A stretch of DNA of 64,000 nucleotides, taken from Brachionus koreanus (lineage: Eukaryota > Rotifera > Eurotatoria > Ploima > Brachionidae). The DNA lies in NCBI GenBank assembly GCA_016987375.1, contig PJRA01000412.1:912408-976407 (forward strand), written 5' to 3'. The position numbers and the translations under genes are program-made. Of this stretch, positions 34,435-48,813 are shown piece after piece; the stretch's first letter is position 1, and each line of letters starts with the position of its first letter. Under the pieces are notes generated by a model. It was not told the origin of the DNA and ran no database searches. It saw only the letters and a list, made by a program, of their open reading frames with translations.

Positions 34435-35057
34435 CCCGAGGGGACAAAAACAGACAAAAAACACTGTTTAAACGTGAGCGTTTAAACAAAATAAAAACAG
34501 AGGATAAACAGGCGTAAAACAGCCAGAAAAAAAAACTTTATTATTTTTGTTTTAAAAAAAGTATAAAGATAAGAAATTAGAAAAATTAAGTCATAAATAA
34601 TTAAATTAGAATAAAATTTAACATAAAAAAGTTCAAAATATTTTTCAAAAATATTGTAAAGAAGGGTGTTTTTTAAACGTTTTTATGTGTTTAAATAGTG
34701 TTTCTGGGTGTCTGAGGTGTTTTCTATTTGTTTTTTAAGCGTTTTAGGCTGTTTTTTTAAAATTTTTTTCGATATAGGAGCATTAGATTTCTATTCAGAT
34801 TTTTTTAAGTGTTTAAATAGCATTGTTGGGTGTTTGAGGTGTTTTTTAATGTTTTTGGCGGTTTAAAAACGGTTTAAAAACACTCTAAATGAAATATTTT
34901 GTTTTGTTTATAAAGTGTTTTTCACTCGTTTTTTTGGTCCAAAAACGCTCACGTTTTAAACGCAAAAAAACAAAGCGAAAACGCCTAAAAAACAGCTACC
35001 AAACGCCGTTTAAACAGCGTTTAAACAGTGTTTTTTGCCTGTTTTTGTCCCCTCGGG
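34435..35057. mobile_element. 623-bp TIR element (CCCGAGGGG family, copy 2)
   Basis: Ends CCCGAGGGGACAAAAACAG and its complement. The interior is related to copy 1 in inverted orientation, with the same GTTTAAAC arrays. It is flanked by AA on both sides instead of TA. Copies 1 and 2 differ by many point changes and small indels, so neither is a very recent insertion. Confidence 0.78.
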
Positions 35058-36752
35058 AAGCCTTAATTGCATGATTTATCTTTTAAAAACTCAACTAGGC
35101 TTTTTGAGAATTTTTATTTAAAAAAAAAATATGAAATTAAATTAGACTTGGACAAACATTGTGCCTGTTGAAAATTAAAGCTAAAATTTAGTAAAGAAAC
35201 AACGACCAGACAAGCTCAAATACGAACTTGAGTAAACTTAATCAGGCCTTCAATTGGCCAAATTAAAGCTTTTTGTAGAGCATCACAAATATTTGCTTCT
35301 TATCAAATTTAAAAATTCCGAATTCTAAATTTCAATATTTCAAGCATTAAATATTTCGATAAAATTGAAAGTTTTTTTTTCTAGGTTCTGGACATAAGTT
35401 TATAGCCGAAGTCAAAAAAAAATTTTAAAAATCAATAAAAAAAGTATTAAAATGACTATGAAAAAGGTTTGTTTGCTTTAATAAATATGTTGTCTATGAA
35501 TGTGTTTGCATTTCTAGCTCGGAATTAAAAAAAGAAAAATTATCGATTTAATAGTTTAGTATGTTTTATCATATAAATTTCTTTAATTGATCAAGAAATA
35601 AAAATCAATTAGATGAATCAAAGTCTTTAACTAAATTATAAGCTAAATTTTAAATCTAATTTTTGTTTTAAATGACCTTGTTAACTAAACTAAATAAAGA
35701 ATTTACCTCATAAACAAATGGCTCTAATTAAAATAGTTTTTGACAATTTTATTCGAAATTTAAATGGAAATGATTTATTAATTCAAATCATCCTAAATTC
35801 CACTAAACTGGTCCTTAAAACAAAAAATTCAAATTCTATGAACAACTTGTTCTAATTATAGTCTCTTTTTTTTTAGAATAACAAAAATATCAAGGCTAGA
35901 GTTTAAATCAACAAATTCTTAACACGATAAAACAAAATAATTTTTTAATTTTTTTTTTCAAATCTCTCTAAAAGAAGACTTTTTAATTTTCTTTTGCTTT
36001 TTTGAATAAGTCACATTATCGCGTTTATTTACAAATTAATTATTCAAGGAAACTAGAAAAAAATAAAAAAAAATTCCGATCATAATCGGTTCTCTTTTCT
36101 CCTTATTTGGTTTCGTCGAAGAAGACTTGAAGATATTTTTTAAGAATGATTTGCCTATATGGGTAAAATGCTTGAAGAGTGAAGAAAAAAATATCTCTTT
36201 AATAATTCTTAAGCCATAAGAGAATTTTCTACTTCTTTTAGTTTGAATAAAAGAAGAATTTCGGCTCAATAGATGCAAGTGGAAAATAACGATAAAAAAA
36301 AAACTTTACTATTTACAACAAAAGAGCTGCTCGAGTGAAATTTTTAATAAGAGATAATTTAGTTTTGTTTAAAAAAAAAGAGGCGATCGAAAACTTATGC
36401 AATTAAATAAACAAAACGGAAATGAGTTATTCATATTTAACTAGATTATTATTTTTTTAAATCCACGGATGAAAAAAAAAAATAAAAAATTAAACCACTT
36501 AAACCTGAACTTGACTTCAATACCTATTAATTCAATGATTTTTAAAAATAAATAGACAAAAACACTTAAATTATTTATTTATTCATTTTTATCTAGATGC
36601 ATTTAAGTGCTTAAAGTATTAGAAAAATTTTAATAAAATAAAATCTAAAATAAATTTATTGAATTGTTTTTTTTTCTTCTAAAACTAAGCAACATGTTCA
36701 TGTTTTTAAATTTATTTCAAATCTAAAAGATTTACTAAAAAGAGTACAATTT
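35058..36752. other. Spacer, no gene seen
   Basis: AT-rich. A frame of 80 codons at 36036-36278 (-) is Lys/Phe-rich and has neither splice context nor recognisable motif, so it is not called. Confidence 0.5.
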
Positions 36753-38558
36753 TTATTTAGCTTCGTCATTATCTGATGAGTCGAAGCCCAAATCCTGTTT
36801 TGAATTGAGAAAAGCATCCAATTCTTCCACTGTTTTGGGATAGTTATGTCCGTCTGATTGGCTTAAGTCAAGTTTCAAATCATTCAAAGAAGCTACTAAA
36901 GAAGAATCAGTTGTTTGACTAGTAGTGTCATCTTTACTCCATGTATGTACGTTTTTGATGCATTCCAAAATATTCACTTTCGAAGTCAAATTCTTGTCTA
37001 ACAAGTAATTTAACATTTCAGTGTCGTTGTCTTGATAAAGGTCCATAATAAACAGGTTTAAGTCATTTTTATCCTCATTAGTCAAAACATATCCTTTGTT
37101 GAGCAAAAGAATAATAATCTCCTTGTAACCGCGAAATACAGCCTGTTGGAAGCAAGTTCTGGTCATTGGTGAGCAATCGTTTACATCCACCCCGAGACTT
37201 ACTAAAAATTCAATTATTTCGCCAAATCCCGAATTGCATGCCAAAAAAAGTGGCGTCTCGCCAGCCTGGCTACTTTTTAAATTTATGGGACATTTGTAAT
37301 CAACTAACAATTTGGTTATTTGCAAATTTTCGTATTGAGCCATTGCATTACAATGCAATGCAGTCATATTAAACTCTGATTTTATAATCGGATTGGCGCC
37401 TCTTTTTAACAAAATTTCCACTATTTCGGTATTGCTTCTTTCGCATGCAGCCCACAACGGATTCAAAATGACACCACTTTCGTCTTCTCTAGTCTCATCA
37501 GCACTGCATCCTGCGTCCAATAGCATCAACAATATTTCCTTGTTGTTTAAGTAGGCCGCATCTGTAACATATGAGCAATTTGGATGACGAATGTTCAAAT
37601 CAAAACCATTCTTAAGCAAAAAATCAACTACTTTAGGACAAGAGTTAATTATTGCTAAAACCATGCACGTAACACCTTCACTGTTTATGAAATTTAAATT
37701 TGCTCTATGATCTAATAAAATTTGTAATAAATTGACATCTTCTTGTTCGCAAGCGTACATAAATGGCGTACATTCATTCAAATCGGTTTCATTGCAATTC
37801 ATTTGAAACACTTCCAAAAGCTCTTTGATCATTCCGAGAAATTTTTTGTCTCGATCGACCATATTTTCATTTGTACTTTCGTCAATAAGGCCATTTTCAT
37901 CATTTACTTTGCACAAAAGATGCAAAATATTTTTTCCGCTAATATCTCTAACTTGAACATCAACATTATTCTTAATAAGCAATTCCAATATCGGAATGTT
38001 TTTGTAAAAGGCTGCACCATGTGCACATGTGCAATTGTCAATGTTAAGAATATTGACATCGCATCCAGATTTAACCAAAGTTTCACAAGTGGCCAAGTCG
38101 CCAAGTTTTGTGGCCCAATGCAAAGCCGAGTCATTGCGAGTGGTCAGAGCGTTCACAGAGCCGCCATACTGAACGAGCAGTTCAATGCACCGGTGTCTGT
38201 TTTTTGTTAACGAGTCGGGTCCAATTCCGGCACAAAAATGCATTGGGGTAATGTTGTTAAGATCATTAAATGAACAAAGTGTATTGGGATCCATTCGGTC
38301 AATTTTCAAATAGCGTTCAACTAACTCCACTAGTCCGTAGCCACAAGCTGTGTGCAATTTTATGAGACCTTTAACTAAAGATTTTGAGACCATATCTTCT
38401 ATTACTTCATCAGCTAAATTGAAATTCTTCTCTTCATAGGCTTTTTTTAAAAGTAAGGTGCACATTTTTGACTCTTCTGACTTCTCAAATTCACAATCAT
38501 CAACCATAATTCTTTTCGAATCTTCAAATTCTCTTGACACTTGTGAACACTCGGCCAT
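36753..38558 (-). CDS. Ankyrin-repeat protein
   Basis: 601 residues, single exon, from the ATG at 38558 (AAAAATGGCCGAG). An ATG 28 codons upstream (38642) is in frame, but its leader is Lys/Phe-rich and an acceptor-like TATTAG lies just before the chosen start. About ten ankyrin repeats run from roughly residue 75 to 490, with clear TPLHxAA/G-type units: ITPMHFCAGIG, DSALHWATKLGDLATCETLV, TPFMYACEQEDVNLLQILL, TALHCNAMAQYENLQITKLL, ETPLFLACNSGFGEIIEFLV. The acidic, Ser-rich tail (LDAFLNSKQDLGFDSSDNDEAK) has no SOCS box, death domain or kinase. Likely a soluble scaffold or adaptor; partner unknown. The family is too broad for a symbol. Confidence 0.88.
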   Translation of the reverse strand: MAECSQVSREFEDSKRIMVDDCEFEKSEESKMCTLLLKKAYEEKNFNLADEVIEDMVSKSLVKGLIKLHTACGYGLVELVERYLKIDRMDPNTLCSFNDLNNITPMHFCAGIGPDSLTKNRHRCIELLVQYGGSVNALTTRNDSALHWATKLGDLATCETLVKSGCDVNILNIDNCTCAHGAAFYKNIPILELLIKNNVDVQVRDISGKNILHLLCKVNDENGLIDESTNENMVDRDKKFLGMIKELLEVFQMNCNETDLNECTPFMYACEQEDVNLLQILLDHRANLNFINSEGVTCMVLAIINSCPKVVDFLLKNGFDLNIRHPNCSYVTDAAYLNNKEILLMLLDAGCSADETREDESGVILNPLWAACERSNTEIVEILLKRGANPIIKSEFNMTALHCNAMAQYENLQITKLLVDYKCPINLKSSQAGETPLFLACNSGFGEIIEFLVSLGVDVNDCSPMTRTCFQQAVFRGYKEIIILLLNKGYVLTNEDKNDLNLFIMDLYQDNDTEMLNYLLDKNLTSKVNILECIKNVHTWSKDDTTSQTTDSSLVASLNDLKLDLSQSDGHNYPKTVEELDAFLNSKQDLGFDSSDNDEAK

Positions 38559-39834
38559 TTTTCTAATACTTTGAAAATAAAATTTTTTTAAGCTTTTTTT
38601 TTTGAGAATAAAATTTTTTAAACAAAGTGTCCAAATAAACATAAGTATTACGTGAGTATAAAATAATTTTATTGAATTTGAATTTTTAATTTTAAATGCT
38701 GAATATTTGATATTTATTAAGTGCCGGATTGGATTTAAAATGTTGGTTTAGAATAAACATAAATCTTTTGTTATAGCTGAAAAATTTTGAGATAAAGCCT
38801 ATAACGAATAATCGTTTGCGTTTATAACTAAAAATAAATACAGAAATATATATTAGAACATAAATCTTAGGCACAAAGTCGTTTCTATGGTAATTCAATT
38901 TTTTCTTAGATGTATTGATTTATTGCCATAAACCAAGAAGAAAACAAGCTTTGAAAAAACTAAAATTAATTTCCAAGAGCTTTTAAATTGGTGAATTCTA
39001 TTAAAGAAATTTACAAATTTATTTTTTCATGATGTATCAAATAGATTTCAAATTTTAAAGATGCATTCATTCAAATTCATTCAAAGAATTTTTACAGGCC
39101 CATTTCAGGATATTTTTTTCAATTTTAATATTTTTATTTTCATCAAAATTGTTCAAAAAGATTTGATAGGATCCATTTTTTTGCAATTTTTTTTATAGAC
39201 AAAAATTGAGTAAATTGTTTATTGTTTTTTATTCTTTTAAATACAATGAGGCAAAAAATTAATTAATAATATCTCGAAAAGACAAGCAAAAATTTTTTTC
39301 CAAATGCTTCTAGTTTAAATAACAATAACTTTGAGTTGGGAAAATGTCTTACTAGAAAGATGAGCTGAGACACATTGAAGACATCCTAGATAGATATATC
39401 GTGATAACCAGGTTGAGTATGTTATTTTTGAATTTTGGCTCCAAGACATACTTTAATTTTTGAGCCAACTCACTCTCAGAAATAATTTTAATAAAAATCC
39501 AATTTACCGATGAAAAATGATCCTTTGAGTCCCCTCTTTTTGGTTTATTTCTTCCTAGAAGAAATTTACAACACATCACGAAACATTAATCCTTAATTCA
39601 AAAAAATGTTATGATTTAAAAACAGCATTAACATTAACCATTTATTTGTAAAGTATTTAAAGAATTTAAGTATTGGATTTAAGTATAGTAAACCCCTAAC
39701 TTTCTGTAAATCTCATTTGAAGAGCAAGCTAAGTAAAAATTATAATTGTTTTTTTGAAAATATTCAACTTTTATGATTTTATCAAGATTCTAAAACCAGT
39801 AAAAAAAATGGCATTAAAAATATCTCAGATGCTA
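38559..39834. other. Spacer, no gene called
   Basis: Two minus-strand open stretches (38692-38898 and 39352-39579) show some coding-like words but lack motifs, matching splice sites or a partner exon. The promoter of the ankyrin gene should be here. Confidence 0.45.
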
Positions 39835-40172
39835 CCCGAAAAATAAAAAGCGGCGTTCACGAACGCGTTTATTCGTAAAATAAAACGGGTTTAAACTCTA
39901 ACTTTAACCAGTTTTTTTGCGTTTTTTTTTTTAAGTTCAAACGTTACTTTTTTTATATTAAAAATCCATTTATGAGGTTTCTTAAAAAACGCGTTTTCAT
40001 TCAATTATTTTAAAGATGTCATTTTACACAAACTTTGAATTTTTATAGGTGACTGGATGGGATAGGTGACGGGATAATATTAATTTTTTTTTTGGGGGAA
40101 TAGATTTTTTATTAATATTTATGATTTAAAAATAATTTTTAAAAAAGTTCAAATTTGATATTTTATTGGAAT

Positions 40173-40488
40173 TTAATTATAACGGCCTTTCGAGTTAAAA
40201 GCACTGATTATTTTTTTCCATTCTTTGTCTTCTTTTTCAGCAGGAAAGCGGTACTTTAAGAACTTCTGACAAAAAAAAAATTGAAATCAATGTAAGACAA
40301 ATTTGCAACAAACCTTTTAGAAGATTGACTTTAATTGGGCAACAAGCTGGACGATTTGATTTATTTAAAGGAACTAACACATGATTTTTTGCTTCTTCTT
40401 TGCTAAACAAGATTTTTAAACAATTTGAAGCCAATTGATGCGCTGGATATCCATGGATATCTTTTATTAAATCATGTCCATTGAAAAC
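40173..40488 (-). pseudogene. BEN-domain-like two-exon fragment
   Basis: Exon 40314-40488 follows an acceptor (TTAATTTTAG) and reads NGHDLIKDIHGYPAHQLASN, then CLKILFSKEEAKNHVL, a small gap, and IKVNLLK before a GTTTGT donor. A second stretch at 40173-40265 reads FLKYRFPAEKEDKEWKKII then NSKGRYN and a stop. Together they look like a BEN domain, a DNA-binding/adaptor fold in chromatin regulators. The two pieces do not join in frame with the visible splice sites (phase 1 to phase 0). So the copy is probably broken or uses a site I cannot see. No start exon was found. Confidence 0.45.
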
Positions 40489-40539
40489 CTAAAATTAAAA
40501 ATAATTAATGATTTCTTTTTCAATTTAATTGTTTAAGTT

Positions 40540-40767
40540 TCATACAAAAGATACATTTCCTTTGGGCTTATAGAAAAAGATAATTTCTACAATTTACTAA
40601 GTGATGAGTGTGCCAAGCATATAGATAAATTTTTTCAAATTATTAATTTAGACAATGAGTTATGTTTGATTAGTTTTGAAAAAAATAAGGAAAGTGTGCT
40701 TTTGTTGAAAATGGTTAAGAAAAAATTTTATCAATTATGGATGAATTTGTTGAAACTGATTAATTTT
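40540..40767 (+). other. Coding-like fragment of unknown origin
   Basis: About 75 codons open on the plus strand with good amino-acid texture: KRYISFGLIEKDNFYNLLSD, then CAKHIDKFFQIINLDNELCL and SFEKNKESVLLLKMVKKKFY. There is no ATG at the front, and it lies inside the CCCG-ended element on the strand opposite to the BEN-like exon. Not recognised. It could be an exon of a captured gene or of the element's own protein. Confidence 0.35.
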
Positions 40768-41834
40768 TTTATTTTTCATAGAAAGGATGCTAGAAAATGC
40801 TAGAAAAAACGTAGAAAGTATCTTAAAAACGCGTTTAAACAGAAATCATAACGCGTTTTTTTTTTCCCGGGTAAAAGCTAGTTATTTACTTTCAGTTTAA
40901 TTATAACAATAGCAAGGGTGTACACAAAATATGGGAAGAAATTGTTAAAAATTTCTTGGTCACTTTATAAATAACAATATTTCTAAATTTTTAAACTTTA
41001 ACGAAATAGATGCTTCTTTTCATGGATACATTTAAAAACACCAATTTTTTTTAAATACAAATATTGGTCTTTTAGGCTAAATTGAAAGTTTTTTTATGTG
41101 TTTTAAAGTGTTTTATTGTTAATTTGGGCGTGCTCTTTCATAAAATCATGTTTGTTTTCTTAATGGACAAAATCTTTTAATTTATTTTCGAAATTTTTAC
41201 TTAAAAATTTGATAATCGGTTGAGTAAAGTGGTGTTTTTTTCAGGTAAAAATCAATAAAAGTTTATAGTATTTTAGTTGATATTTTTTGTACATTTTATC
41301 TCTTTTGAAAAAATTTTTTAGAGAACATTTTTAGTTTTTTTTTGGCCCGTTTGAAATTTTGAAGTTTTAAAAATTTAGCTGATTAAAAAAAATAAATTTT
41401 ACATAAAGTGCCTAAAAACTAAATATATTTACCTAACAATTTGTAAATTTACATCTTATCTACTAAATCTAATCTATAAAAAAACTGTATAAATCTTCAA
41501 AGCACTGTAAGAAATTTCAAACAAAAATTTTTTTCAGGTCTACAAATTTAACTATAACAGATCAAATTTCGGTGATATAAGATAACAGCTGATAGGTTTT
41601 TTAAAAAACATTTTTTTAAAAGTTAAATCTGTTTTAATTTTTTTTGGATTTTGATACCGAAATTCATAGTGTCAAAATTTAATTTTTACAAAAAAAAATA
41701 GATACCAATATTTAAAATTTTTTATTCTATTTGAAAAAAGTAAAAAAATTTTGGCATATATTATCGATATGCATGATCTCTTTTCAAAAGCCAAATTAAA
41801 GATATGAACATTTAATTCCAGTGGTAGTAGTAGT

Positions 41835-42320
41835 TTAAACTGAAGCTTTTAGGTTAACTAAGAATTTCCCTAAAGAGGAGCTGTAGATGAAGCAGTCGTT
41901 TCTTTTTGTTTCGCAATCCAACCATCAAGTTTCGCTTAGAAACAGTTCAGATTCTTTGCATTTATCACATCTTCCGGAAGTTGATTCCATCCATTTATGA
42001 CTCTATTTGTAAAAAGGTTATATCTAGGACGACAATGCTTTATTCTTTCACATAACTATTTCAAACAATAGCTATTTCTCCTCAATTCAATTATTCGCCT
42101 ACCAGATTTTGACTGTTAAGAGTTACTTAAATGTAGTCTTGGCAAACATTGTTGATGATCCGAATCACGCACTTCTGGAATCAACTTTGTTGCTCTTCGT
42201 TGAACTCTCTCAAGCTCATTTATGTCTTTTTCTAAATATCTCAGCATCTACTCCAACCATTGAGCAATACAATAATTTGATAGACTCACAACGATACTTA
42301 ATTACTCTTAATTAAACCCA
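41835..42320 (-). pseudogene. Relic of a LINE (non-LTR retrotransposon) 3' coding end
   Basis: On the minus strand, ELERVQRRATKLIPEVRDSD is followed after a stop and frame change by RPRYNLFTNRVINGWNQLPE and a final LDGWIAKQK-like segment. This order is typical of the reverse-transcriptase C terminus in CR1/L2/Jockey-type LINEs. Several stops break it. Confidence 0.75.
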
Positions 42321-42543
42321 GCATTCTACTTGTTTTAGCTGTAGCATTATTGAAAAAAATCCAAAATTAATCAAATATAAATCCAAAAATTTCTTTGAAT
42401 ATCTAGTATAAAAAAATGATTTAAATTCTGAATGCGAAAAATTTATACATATTTAGATTTTATTAAAAATAAATTCATATTTGATCAGATTTGATCAGAT
42501 TCCAGCTTGATCAAATGTATTTTGAATTATCAAATTTTACATT

Positions 42544-42769
42544 AACACTAGAAGCATCAAAGGAGCCATTTTGACTCTTTTGAAAAAATTTTTAAATCTT
42601 CGTATCTTTTGAATAGATTTTTCAAATGAAAATATCTTTTTTGATTTATGTAGATTTTAAAATTTTCTTTAAAAAATGATATTACTCTCTAAAATTATTA
42701 TAGTTTTTTTATAAAATATTTTTGAATTAAAAAAACGGGAAAAAATGCTTCAAGTGCTTCAAGGGTTAA
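42544..42769. mobile_element. TTAA-flanked MITE, piggyBac-like (copy 2)
   Basis: TTAA then CACTAGAAGCATCAAAG at the left. At the right, TTAA then, on the other strand, CCCTTGAAGCACTTGAAGC. The interior CCATTTTGACTCTTTTGAAA resembles the 5.8-kb copy, and the length (226 bp) is nearly equal. More diverged than copy 1. Confidence 0.65.
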
Positions 42770-43472
42770 ATCTAATAAGACAAAATAAAAAAAATTGATC
42801 AAACGAAAACTGAGGCTTAAGCAGTTTTATTGAAAAAAAAATATTGAGAATAATTTTTAATATTTCATTTCATAAACCCAAGTCTAAAAAAAATAAATAT
42901 TTTGTTTTTCAGAAATAAATAGTATTGAAATGATCAAAATAACTTTGAATTTTTTCCATTAAAATAATTTTGTTAATTGACAATTAATTAATAATTTTGA
43001 CAATAAAAAAACGCTTTTCGAAATTAAGAAGAAAAACATTCATTCGACACAATCGTCTGATTAACAAACAAATCTTCAAAATAAGAATAAATCTAAATTT
43101 AGAAATCAACACTCAACTTGAAATTTATTTTCATTTAAATGTAAATAAAAATCAATTATTTATTTTTTAAATAATAATCGAATCTAACTAGGTTAGTTTC
43201 CATTCGAACCGGCCAAGGCTTTGCCGAACTATATTTTAAATAAATAAATAAATTTTTTAAATAATTAAATAAATATTCATTCTTTATTCTTGGTAATCAA
43301 AATTTCATTCTAATTTTTTAGGTCTCTAGAAGTTTTTTTTTTTTTTAGAATATTGAATAAAAGAAAATTTTTGAAAAAAAAATTACTTTAAGTCAAATAA
43401 TTAGACTTATCCAAATAAAAATTTAAAATTTTATTCTCTAAAATTAGAATCTTTGTAGCAATAATTTGAAAA

Positions 43473-48102
<4,630 letters not shown>

Positions 48103-48813
48103 CGATCGAATTTGAGAAATTTTCAAAATTTTTTGTATAAAAAACTACTTGAAAATTTCTTTCATTAATTTCTTTTCTACTTTATATCAATTGGAATTTA
48201 TTTTTACACATTAAAAACTTCCTCTCTGGCTTTTCCTGAAAATTCGTTTATTCCACTTAATGTGATTTCGAACTACACTAAAGTTTTCTATTAATTTTCC
48301 GAGATTATATTGTTAAATAAATTTGAAAATTTTCAATATTCAATTATATATAGCAATTAGTATAAAAGAATTTTTTTTATAAATAAATCTATCTAGAAAG
48401 AATTTGTTATTCAATTTGTTTATTTAAGCGCCTAAAAGGCAGCAAATGGTAAAAAATTTCAATATTTGCAAAAAATACAATCAAAAATCAAACAAACTAA
48501 TATGATTAAAATGTTTGTTCGGAAAAAAACGCTAAAACTAATTTAGCTAGATCGTCTATGGGGATAAATTAAAATTTAAATCAAGTGGGTAATACAAATT
48601 GTGATAAAGTGGAAAAAATTTTACACATTATTTAAAATAAGTTCGCATTTATTAGATAAATTTCTTACTGTTGTTTTAATTTTATTTTCCTTAAATTTTG
48701 TTATTATTTGCTTTTTAAAGTTTATTATCATTCCTTTTTTTTTTCTATTTTTCTTATGATATTTTAATTTTAGATTAAATGTAAAATTTAACTTATCGCT
48801 TAAATCACATGCG

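Larger units (their letters stand above)
39835..40871. mobile_element. TA-flanked element with CCCG ends carrying a BEN-like exon
   Basis: Left end CCCGAAAAATAAAAAGCGGC after TA. Right end reads, on the other strand, CCCGGGAAAAAAAAAACGCG, also followed by TA. Subterminal AACGCGTTT motifs occur at both ends and a GTTTAAAC-type run near the left. Length is 1037 bp. The ends resemble the CCCGAGGGG family, so it may be a relative that has captured host-like sequence. The TIR is imperfect beyond the first bases, so the borders are tentative. Confidence 0.5.

Noticed and set aside
36036..36278. 80-codon open frame on the minus strand
   Set aside because: Lys/Phe-rich composition as expected from AT-rich DNA, no motif and no splice partner.
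38559..38642. 28-codon N-terminal extension of the ankyrin protein
   Set aside because: Lys/Phe-rich with an acceptor-like signal right before the ATG at 38558; more likely leader or intron. Not fully excluded.
38692..38898. Minus-strand frame upstream of the ankyrin gene
   Set aside because: No splice site joins it in phase to the ankyrin coding region. The composition is unremarkable.
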